The translations under genes were made by a program, and so were the position numbers. Of a stretch of DNA of 6,825 nucleotides, positions 1-4,810 are shown in pieces. The stretch is from DATIXD01 sp035518875. Lineage in GTDB: Bacteria; Pseudomonadota; Gammaproteobacteria; Methylococcales; Methylococcaceae. The DNA lies in NCBI GenBank assembly GCA_035518875.1, contig DATIXD010000209.1, forward strand, positions 1-6,825, read 5' to 3'. The notes under the pieces are model-generated. The model ran no database searches, was not told the origin of the DNA, and worked only from the letters and a program-made list of their open reading frames with translations. The stretch's first letter is position 1, and each line of letters opens with the position of its first letter.

Positions 1-82
1 CAAGCTCGGTATTCCGCCCACGACCTTAGAATCGAAGATCAAATCCCTTAACATCAACAAGCATCGCTTCAAACTCACCTAG
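1..82 (+). CDS. C-terminal end of a Fis-type HTH transcriptional regulator, probably a sigma-54 enhancer-binding protein (partial)
   Basis: An open frame enters from the left edge (first full codon at base 2) and ends at TAG 80-82, leaving 26 residues. They include LGIPPTTLESKIKSLNI, which has the form of the second helix-turn-helix helix of Fis-type DNA-binding domains at the C-terminus of NtrC-family activators (family knowledge: pattern LGI.R/P.TL..KIK.L.I). The basic tail NKHRFK is also common at the end of such regulators. The AAA+ and sensory domains lie outside the window, so it cannot be said whether this is a response regulator or a PAS/GAF-type activator. A sigma-54 promoter and a palindrome lie just downstream, which fits a local regulator acting on the next unit. 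Identification as an HTH end is fairly firm; the sigma-54 activator call is an inference strengthened by context. Confidence 0.75.
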   Translation, partial: KLGIPPTTLESKIKSLNINKHRFKLT

Positions 83-123
83 CTGCTGCAATACCTTCTC
101 CCACAAAATCCGAGTCATTTTTT

Positions 124-153
124 ACGAGTTTTCGTTAATTCACAAAAATTCGT
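124..153. promoter_or_regulatory. 30-bp imperfect palindrome, candidate enhancer (UAS) for the sigma-54 activator
   Basis: The 30 bases starting ACGAGTTTTCGT and ending AAAAATTCGT match their own reverse complement at 24 of 30 positions, centred on AATT at 137-140. The outer arms ACGA/TCGT are exact. The centre lies about 85 bp upstream of the start site predicted from the sigma-54 promoter, within the range usual for dimer sites of NtrC-family activators. That the neighbouring regulator binds here is inference. The symmetry is directly visible, but in AT-rich DNA some symmetry arises by chance. Confidence 0.55.
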
Positions 154-180
154 GACGTTGTAATTCTTGCCATCAGGTGT

Positions 181-193
181 TTTCAATGACTTA
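181..193 (+). promoter_or_regulatory. Weak IHF-like site
   Basis: TTTCAATGACTTA matches the IHF consensus WATCAANNNNTTR at 8 of 9 informative positions (T instead of A at the second). It lies between the palindrome and the -24 element, the order expected for DNA bending that brings an enhancer-bound activator to sigma-54 polymerase. It sits closer to the -24 box than most known IHF sites, and the motif is loose, so this is only a suggestion. Confidence 0.22.
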
Positions 194-197
194 CGCA

Positions 198-213
198 TGG
201 CATTCATATTGCT
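198..213 (+). promoter_or_regulatory. Sigma-54 (RpoN) -24/-12 promoter
   Basis: TGGCATTCATATTGCT matches the RpoN consensus TGGCACG-N4-TTGCW at all but two positions and has the required GG-N10-GC spacing (GG at 199-200, GC at 211-212). The predicted start site is about base 224. It faces the binding-protein/dcuA/aspartase unit and lies directly after the end of a probable enhancer-binding protein, which supports function. The resulting leader before the ATG at 420 would be about 196 nt. Confidence 0.8.
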
Positions 214-264
214 GTATAACATGGCACTGCGACGAGGAAGGATAACGGTTTCAGGAAAGAATCT

Positions 265-333
265 ATGACCTTGAGAATTGAGAGAGTGGCGAAAAAGGAG
301 GTCGTAACCTTTACGCTATATTATCACTTATGA
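265..333 (+). CDS. Possible 22-codon upstream ORF (leader peptide)
   Basis: An ATG at 265 is preceded by AGGAAAG (253-259) at a workable distance. It opens a 22-residue frame beginning MTLRIERVAKK and ending VTFTLYYHL before TGA 331-333. The stop overlaps an ATG at 330 as ATGA; that ATG is in frame with the binding-protein gene. The peptide resembles no family I know and has no obvious run of one regulatory amino acid. It lies downstream of the predicted start site, so it would be transcribed. It could be a real leader ORF or chance. Confidence 0.25.
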   Translation: MTLRIERVAKKEVVTFTLYYHL

Positions 334-359
334 AAAAGCGAAATAGAAAAAGGCAATTT

Positions 360-385
360 AATGATGGCTGTCAGCCTGACTCATT
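360..385 (+). repeat. Small inverted repeat in the leader
   Basis: Outer arms AATGA (360-364) and TCATT (381-385) flank inner arms GGCT (366-369) and AGCC (373-376) around a 3-base loop; GGCTGTCAGCC at 366-376 is a perfect palindrome. It lies between the possible leader ORF and the ribosome-binding site at 406-412. No T-run follows, so it is not an intrinsic terminator. It could be an mRNA hairpin affecting translation or a DNA operator. Confidence 0.3.
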
Positions 386-405
386 GGCAATGACCCGGTT
401 TGAAG

Positions 406-412
406 AAGGAGG
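406..412 (+). promoter_or_regulatory. Ribosome-binding site that sets the binding-protein start
   Basis: AAGGAGG is a full-strength Shine-Dalgarno sequence 7 nt before the ATG at 420. This favours 420 over the in-frame ATG at 330, which has its nearest AAGGAGG (295-301) 28 nt away, and over the ATG at 438, which has no good site. Confidence 0.8.
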
Positions 413-419
413 GGGAATT

Positions 420-1229
420 ATGAATTGTGGCAAGGCGATGTTGAAAAGGAGGGTTTTCCTCTTGGTCGCTGGGTTGTTAGTCCTGACGGTAGCAAGCCAG
501 GCAGCTGCCGGTGGACTGGAGGATGCCAGGCGGAGGGGCAAACTGCTCGCCGGGGTGAAGACCGACTTTCCACCTTTTGGTTTTGTAGATCGTGCCGGAG
601 CAATTCAGGGGTTTGATATCGACATCGCTCGGTACCTCGCCAAAGCGCTATTTGGTGAGGAGGGCCGGCTGGAGCTGGTGCCGGTCACCTCCGGTAGTCG
701 GATCCCGTATCTCTACAGTGAATGGATCGACATCATCATCGCAACCATGACTATGACTGGGGAGCGGCGGCAGGTGCTCGAGTTCTCCGAACCTTACTTC
801 ATCAGCGGCTCCTTGCTCATGGCCCTCAAGGATAGTGGGATCAGGGGGATCGAGGATCTAGCCGGGAAGACCGTTGCCGTCATTGAGGGTGCAGTTCAGG
901 AGAAAGAGCTTCAGCAACTCGCCCCTGCGGCGAAACAGATCAAGTTCGACAAGATCCCGGAGGCTTTGGGGGCGCTTAAGGAGAAGAGGGTCGATGCCTT
1001 CTGCCAGGACGATGTGGTGATCCTTGACCTGGCGAGAGAAAATCCGGAGCTTCGGGCCGTGGGCAAGCCCTTCATCCCTCGGCCTTACGCCATGGCCGTT
1101 CGAAAGGGAGACCGGGAGTTTGTCGGTTGGGTGAATAAACAGCTCGACAAAATGAAGCAGGACGGAAGTTACGAGAAGATCTGGGGAAAGTACTTAGGCG
1201 AGTTCGGGGCGAACCTCATCAAACCATAA
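420..1229 (+). CDS. Periplasmic amino-acid-binding protein (SBP_bac_3 family, PEB1/GlnH-like), probably for acidic amino acids
   Basis: This 269-residue protein is a periplasmic solute receptor of ABC-transporter family 3 (SBP_bac_3). The N-terminus has basic residues (KRR, 9-11), a hydrophobic core (about 12-24) and SQAAA (26-30), giving a type I signal peptide cut near residue 30; there is no lipobox. The mature part shows the family pattern: GVKTDFPPFGF (45-55), GFDIDIARYLA (64-74), TMTGERRQVLEFSEPYF (111-127), the hinge-region segment DLAGKTVAVIEGA (146-158) and KRVDAFCQDD (189-198). The segments VTSGSRIPYL and RVDAFCQD resemble the Asp/Glu-binding PEB1a of Campylobacter as I remember it, so an acidic amino acid is the likely ligand. 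No permease or ATPase gene is adjacent; the next gene, 51 bp on, is a Dcu antiporter. The protein may serve a distant ABC system or act as a ligand sensor. Family call is firm; ligand is inferred from similarity and from the aspartase downstream. Confidence 0.9.
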   Translation: MNCGKAMLKRRVFLLVAGLLVLTVASQAAAGGLEDARRRGKLLAGVKTDFPPFGFVDRAGAIQGFDIDIARYLAKALFGEEGRLELVPVTSGSRIPYLYSEWIDIIIATMTMTGERRQVLEFSEPYFISGSLLMALKDSGIRGIEDLAGKTVAVIEGAVQEKELQQLAPAAKQIKFDKIPEALGALKEKRVDAFCQDDVVILDLARENPELRAVGKPFIPRPYAMAVRKGDREFVGWVNKQLDKMKQDGSYEKIWGKYLGEFGANLIKP

Positions 1230-1280
1230 TTTCCGAGTGTCTGCGTTGCCACCATGTCTACATAGAAAGGAGAGTGAACC

Positions 1281-2618
1281 GTGACTGCGAAACTCTTTTT
1301 GGAGTTCGCTGTGGTTTTAGCGGCGATTTACATCGGCAGCCGGTCGGGTGGCGTCGGTCTGGGCTTGTGGGGTGGTGTTGGAGTTCTGGTTCTCACTTAC
1401 GGCTTCGGCCTGGAGCCGACCAGTCCGCCGATTGACGTGATGCTGATCATCCTGGCGGTGGTCATGGCCGCATCGGTGATGGAGGCAGCCGGGGGTATCG
1501 ACTACCTGGTGGGGTTGGCCGAACGAATCATCCGGCGCAACCCGCGTCAGATCACGGTAGTCGCCCCATTGGTTTCCTATGCCTTTACTCTCGGCGCCGG
1601 CACGGGGCATGTGTTTTATCCGCTTCTACCCATCATCCACGAAGTCGCCCATGAAAACGGGATTCGACCGGAGCGGCCAATCGCTGTATCGACCATCGCA
1701 TCGCAACAGGCGATCACGGCCTCGCCAGTCTCGGCGGCTATGGCAGCGATGATTGCCCTCTTTGAACCCTCAGGATTCAGCCTGGTCAAGATCATGCTCA
1801 TCTGCGTGCCGGCGACGCTCGTGGGCGTAATCATTGCCGCTCTGATTCAGACGCGCGTGGGTAAAGACCTGAAGGATGATCCGGATTACCAGAGGCGCCT
1901 GCAGTCGGGGGAAATCAAGCCGCCTAGCGGCGAAAAAGGGCTGAAAGCAACCCAACGCGAGCTGCCCCAGAGCGCCCGAATGAGCGCTCTGATGTTCCTG
2001 CTCGGCGTGGCCTTTGTCGTGATCGCCGGGCTCCTTCCCGCTTTGCGCCCCCAGATTTCTCAAGCAGGCAAAGTTGCTTCCCTGGGCATGGCCACCACCA
2101 TCGAGATCGTCATGCTTTCCGTAGCGGCTCTTATTCTCCTGGCCACTAGAGTCCCCGCAGGCAACGTTCCCAAGACCGCCGTTTGCCAAGCGGGTATAAC
2201 CGCAGTGATCGGTATTTTCGGGCTAGCCTGGTTGGGTGATACTTTTATCAAAGGAAACGAGAAGGTCATCATCGGCGGCATCGGTGACCTCGCCACAGCC
2301 TATCCGATTACCTTTGCCGTCGGTCTATTCTTTGCCTCGGTGCTGCTGTTCAGCCAGGCCGCGACGACGAGGGCGTTGATGCCTCTGGGGATCAGCCTGG
2401 GCATCGGCCCGCCGAATCTGATCGCCATGTGGCCGGCGGTGAACGGCTATTTCTTTCTGCCGACCTATGGCTCGCTGATTGCAGCGATCAATTTCGACCG
2501 CAGCGGCACGACCCGGATCGGCCGGTTCGTGTTGAACCACTCGTTCATGCTCCCTGGCCTCGTGGCCACCGCGGTCGCCGTAGTCGCAGGTTTGGGGCTC
2601 AGCAGGATTTTCTTCTGA
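1281..2618 (+). CDS. dcuA: Anaerobic C4-dicarboxylate/aspartate antiporter, DcuA type
   Basis: This 445-residue inner-membrane protein belongs to the Dcu family (DcuA/DcuB), which exchanges aspartate, fumarate or malate for succinate or fumarate during anaerobic growth. The start is GTG, 8 nt after AAAGGAG (1266-1272). Family hallmarks run throughout: IDVMLIILAVVMAAS (51-65), AGGIDYLV (70-77), RRNPRQITVVAP (85-96), GAGTGHV (105-111), GIRPERP (127-133), ASPVSAA (147-153), and FDRSGTTRIGRFVLNHSF (405-422). The segments DDPDYQRRLQSGE (199-211), GLAWLGDTF (314-322) and SQAATTRALMP (358-368) match E. coli DcuA better than DcuB. Length is close to the usual 433-446. Positions equivalent to Lys353 and Asp398, which let DcuB control the sensor DcuS, are Val354 and Leu399 here, while Thr394 is kept (Thr395). 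In E. coli dcuA lies next to aspA; here the order is dcuA then aspartase. The 44-bp gap to the next gene implies co-transcription. Confidence 0.9.
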   Translation: MTAKLFLEFAVVLAAIYIGSRSGGVGLGLWGGVGVLVLTYGFGLEPTSPPIDVMLIILAVVMAASVMEAAGGIDYLVGLAERIIRRNPRQITVVAPLVSYAFTLGAGTGHVFYPLLPIIHEVAHENGIRPERPIAVSTIASQQAITASPVSAAMAAMIALFEPSGFSLVKIMLICVPATLVGVIIAALIQTRVGKDLKDDPDYQRRLQSGEIKPPSGEKGLKATQRELPQSARMSALMFLLGVAFVVIAGLLPALRPQISQAGKVASLGMATTIEIVMLSVAALILLATRVPAGNVPKTAVCQAGITAVIGIFGLAWLGDTFIKGNEKVIIGGIGDLATAYPITFAVGLFFASVLLFSQAATTRALMPLGISLGIGPPNLIAMWPAVNGYFFLPTYGSLIAAINFDRSGTTRIGRFVLNHSFMLPGLVATAVAVVAGLGLSRIFF

Positions 2619-2652
2619 GAAAACAGTTAGGAGTGCGCACGACGTGCACAAG

Positions 2653-2658
2653 AGGAGG
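2653..2658 (+). promoter_or_regulatory. Ribosome-binding site that sets the fusion-aspartase start
   Basis: AGGAGG lies 4 nt before the ATG at 2663, slightly closer than ideal but strong. The same frame is open back to an ATG at 2429, which would overlap dcuA by 190 bp and add 78 residues of arginine-rich shadow sequence, so 2663 is the start. Confidence 0.75.
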
Positions 2659-2662
2659 CGTC

Positions 2663-4534
2663 ATGCAAGAGGTATTGCAGGAGATATTCAAGAAAGCCAT
2701 CAAAAATGCAGCGGCTGAGATCGGCATCGACGCGAAGGACCTGAGGTCATTTTTCAAGGAGGGGGAAACGGTCGTCTACAAATCCGGCGACTGGGTTTTC
2801 CATGAATCCACCCCGCGCATGTGGGCGGGCATCGTGCTGGACGGCGAGGTCGAGATCGTACGCGGCCTGCACGGGTCGACCAAACGCGTGGCCCTGCTGC
2901 GCCCCGGCGCCCTGATCGCCGAAAGCGCTCTGCTGGACGATACGCCACACTCGACGAGCGCTGTCGCGCGCCACGGCGCCGTGATCTGGCAGATCCCACA
3001 CCAGCACCTCGAAGAGTTCCGTGCGTTAAAGCCCGAGGTGTACTACCGCATCGTGGCCCGAGTGGCCAGAAGGATCAGCGAGCGTCTGCGAATCAGCGCC
3101 CCGAAGGCCGTCGATGGCTCGATCACCGTCGGAGGCGTGCGCAGGGAGCACGATTCTTTGGGCGAGCGCGAGTTGCCCGACCATGCCTATTACGGCGTCC
3201 AGACGGCGCGCGCGCTTGAGAATTTCCAGATCTCGGGCGTGCCGCTGCGCAACTTCGGCCATTTCATCGACGCGCTGGCCCTAGTGAAGAAGGCGGCCGC
3301 CATGGCCAACCACGAAAAGGGCGTTCTGGCGCCAGACAGGATGAAGGCCATCTGCGCCGCCTGCGACGAGATCCTGGCCGGCAAGCTCCACGAACACTTT
3401 GCCGTGGACATGTTCCAGGGCGGGGCGGGCACCTCGACCAACATGAACGCCAACGAGGTCATCGCCAACCGGGGCCTCGAAATCCTGGGCCACGAAAAGG
3501 GGGAATACAGCCACCTGCACCCCAACGACGACGTCAACTGCTCACAGTCCACCAACGACGTCTATCCGACCGCCATCAAGCTGGCAGTGATTCTTTCGCT
3601 GAAGGACCTTCTGGCGGCGATGGGCGAGTTGCGCCGGGCTCTGGAGCAAAAAGCCGGTGAATTCTCGGGCGTGCTGAAGATGGGCCGAACGGAAAACCAG
3701 GATGCCGTGCCGATGACCCTCGGCCAGGAGTTCGGCGCTTACGGCCAGATGGTCGAAAGCGCCTCAGAAGCCTTGCAGCGCGCGGCAGAGGAACTGCACG
3801 ATCTCAACATGGGCGCCACGGCGATCGGCACGGGGATCAACAGCCCGCCGGGCTACGCCGAGCGGGTCACCCAGCTACTGGCCGAGGTGAGCGGCCTGGC
3901 GTTGCGCAAGGCGGAAAACCTCGTTGAGGCCACCCAGGACTCCGGCTCCTTTGCCCAGATGTCGGGCACCATGAAGCGCGCGGCGGTCCAGATTTCGAAG
4001 ATCTGCAACGACCTGCGCTGGCTAGCCTCGGGGCCCCGCTGCGGGTTGAACGAGATCAACCTGCCGCCCATGCAGCCCGGCTCTTCGATCATGCCCGGCA
4101 AGGTGAACCCGGTCATCCCTGAACTGGTCAACCAGATCTGCTACCAGATCATCGGCTACGACACTGTCATCTCCATGGCAGCCGAGGCGAGCGAGCTGGA
4201 GCTGAACTTGGCCGAGCCGATCATCGCTTACGATCTGCTGCACGGGATGATGATTTTGAAGAACGCCTGCATCACGCTGACCAGCCGCTGCATCGCAGGC
4301 ATAACGGCCAACGCGGACCGCTGCCGGCATTACGTCGAGAGCAGCATCGGCCTGGTGACGGCGCTCAATCCGGTTCTCGGTTACGAGAAATCCGCCGCCA
4401 TTGCAAAGGAGGCGTTGAAGACTGGCGGCAAGGTCTACGACTTGGTGCTGGAGAAGAAATGGTTAACCAAAACTCAACTGGACGATTTGCTGCGGCCTGA
4501 AAACATGACCGATCCGCGGCAGATCCCCAAATAA
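2663..4534 (+). CDS. aspA: Aspartate ammonia-lyase with an N-terminal cyclic-nucleotide-binding-like domain
   Basis: This 623-residue protein joins two modules. Residues about 35-140 have the cNMP/CRP beta-roll pattern: YKSGDWVFHEST (39-50), GIVLDGEVEIV (56-66), LLRPGALIAESALLDDTP (78-95), then helices ending RVARRISERL (133-142). Residues about 160-623 are a complete aspartase/fumarase-superfamily enzyme of E. coli AspA size (about 464 against 478). It would catalyse L-aspartate to fumarate plus ammonia in the cytoplasm. Seen: GGAGTSTNMNANEV (253-266), QSTNDVYPT (295-303), GRTENQDAVPMTLGQEF (341-357), GATAIGTG (384-391), and the signature GSSIMPGKVNP (473-483), with the catalytic Ser474 and substrate-contacting Lys480 and Asn482 expected from Bacillus AspB. 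GATAIGTG and the GITAN motif (546-550) favour aspartase over fumarase C. Oddities: the nucleotide cassette keeps Glu87 but has His96-Ser97 where an Arg is usual, and Glu344 follows the active-site Thr343 where His or Gln is common. Ligand control is inferred, not shown. Confidence 0.92.
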   Translation: MQEVLQEIFKKAIKNAAAEIGIDAKDLRSFFKEGETVVYKSGDWVFHESTPRMWAGIVLDGEVEIVRGLHGSTKRVALLRPGALIAESALLDDTPHSTSAVARHGAVIWQIPHQHLEEFRALKPEVYYRIVARVARRISERLRISAPKAVDGSITVGGVRREHDSLGERELPDHAYYGVQTARALENFQISGVPLRNFGHFIDALALVKKAAAMANHEKGVLAPDRMKAICAACDEILAGKLHEHFAVDMFQGGAGTSTNMNANEVIANRGLEILGHEKGEYSHLHPNDDVNCSQSTNDVYPTAIKLAVILSLKDLLAAMGELRRALEQKAGEFSGVLKMGRTENQDAVPMTLGQEFGAYGQMVESASEALQRAAEELHDLNMGATAIGTGINSPPGYAERVTQLLAEVSGLALRKAENLVEATQDSGSFAQMSGTMKRAAVQISKICNDLRWLASGPRCGLNEINLPPMQPGSSIMPGKVNPVIPELVNQICYQIIGYDTVISMAAEASELELNLAEPIIAYDLLHGMMILKNACITLTSRCIAGITANADRCRHYVESSIGLVTALNPVLGYEKSAAIAKEALKTGGKVYDLVLEKKWLTKTQLDDLLRPENMTDPRQIPK

Positions 4535-4587
4535 GTCATCGCAACGACCCATTGACAGCATATGGATTTCGCCGATCAAGGATAAGC

Positions 4588-4604
4588 AACAGGGCTGCTG
4601 TTTT
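4588..4604 (+). terminator. Possible weak terminator after the aspartase gene
   Basis: Arms AACAG (4588-4592) and CTGTT (4598-4602) enclose a 5-base loop and run into TTTT (4601-4604). The stem is only 5 bp and half A/T, so it would be weak. It is the only terminator-like structure I see in the gap after the aspartase gene. Confidence 0.22.
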
Positions 4605-4677
4605 CCTCGGGACCGGGAAGTGAAAGAACACTTGGGTGCATTTCATAATGACCTTTATAGCTCTTCGCTCAAACCAC

Positions 4678-4702
4678 ATTGATATTGAAAACTTGAATCA
4701 AT
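4678..4702. repeat. ATTGAT-N13-ATCAAT inverted repeat, candidate operator
   Basis: Exact 6-bp arms ATTGAT (4678-4683) and ATCAAT (4697-4702) are separated by 13 bp, so the arm centres are 19 bp apart, about two helical turns. The repeat overlaps the candidate -35 box and spacer of the porin promoter, a position suited to repression. The half-sites look like FNR half-sites, but the FNR spacing (N4) is not met. The bound protein, if any, is unknown. Confidence 0.3.
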
Positions 4703-4707
4703 AATTT
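4679..4707 (+). promoter_or_regulatory. Candidate sigma-70 promoter for the porin gene
   Basis: TTGATA (4679-4684, 5 of 6 to TTGACA) is followed after 17 bp by TAATTT (4702-4707, 3 of 6, keeping the leading TA and final T). The start site would be near 4714, giving a leader of about 97 nt. The -10 box is poor, so other positions in this AT-rich stretch are possible. Confidence 0.3.
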
Positions 4708-4810
4708 AACCGCGTATTCAAAAGAAGTGTAGAGGGAGAGGCGAGCAGGTCAGGAAATTAATAGGCTTGACAAGAACATCTATTCAGTTCGTGAAAGGAG
4801 GATTGAAACG

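Larger units (their letters stand above)
83..419. other. Regulatory gap between the regulator and the binding-protein gene
   Basis: This AT-rich stretch contains no substantial gene. It holds the 30-bp palindrome, a weak IHF-like site, the sigma-54 promoter, and a leader of about 196 nt with a possible 22-codon ORF and a hairpin, each listed separately. I see no clear terminator for the upstream regulator: a T-run at about 118-123 is not preceded by a convincing stem. Confidence 0.7.
4535..4810. other. Gap between the aspartase and porin genes
   Basis: There is no gene here. The second half is AT-rich and contains a candidate sigma-70 promoter and an ATTGAT/ATCAAT inverted repeat, listed separately. 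The gap is large and promoter-like enough that the porin is probably transcribed on its own as well as, or instead of, from the upstream unit. Confidence 0.6.

Noticed and set aside
222..236. Second TGGCAC, possible tandem sigma-54 promoter
   Set aside because: TGGCAC at 222-227 is a good -24 box, but the position for the -12 GC holds AG, so the required spacing fails.
330..419. Longer N-terminus for the binding protein from the ATG at 330
   Set aside because: It would place 30 polar, basic residues before a normal signal peptide, and its nearest AAGGAGG is 28 nt away. The ATG at 420 has an ideal ribosome site.
1770..2189. Open frame of 139 codons on the minus strand inside dcuA
   Set aside because: It lies wholly opposite conserved Dcu sequence, has low-complexity His/Gln/Arg-rich translation and no family resemblance.
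2429..2662. Longer N-terminus for the fusion aspartase from the ATG at 2429
   Set aside because: It overlaps the conserved C-terminal part of dcuA by 190 bp, and its translation is arginine-rich shadow sequence with no family resemblance. The ATG at 2663 has AGGAGG.
2821..3219. Open frame of 132 codons on the plus strand inside the fusion aspartase
   Set aside because: It is an out-of-frame shadow, arginine-rich, covering the cNMP-like domain and the start of the lyase domain, which are clearly coded in the other frame.
4678..4702. FNR site
   Set aside because: The arms resemble TTGAT and ATCAA, but they are 13 bp or more apart instead of 4, which does not fit an FNR dimer.
4753..4766. GG-N10-GC spacing before the porin, possible sigma-54 promoter
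   Set aside because: Only the GG and GC match; the flanks (AGGAAA and TAGGCT) do not resemble TGGCAC or TTGC.
4767..4795. TTGACA as a -35 box close to the porin start
   Set aside because: The bases 17 nt downstream are CGTGAA and overlap the ribosome site region; no -10 box is present.
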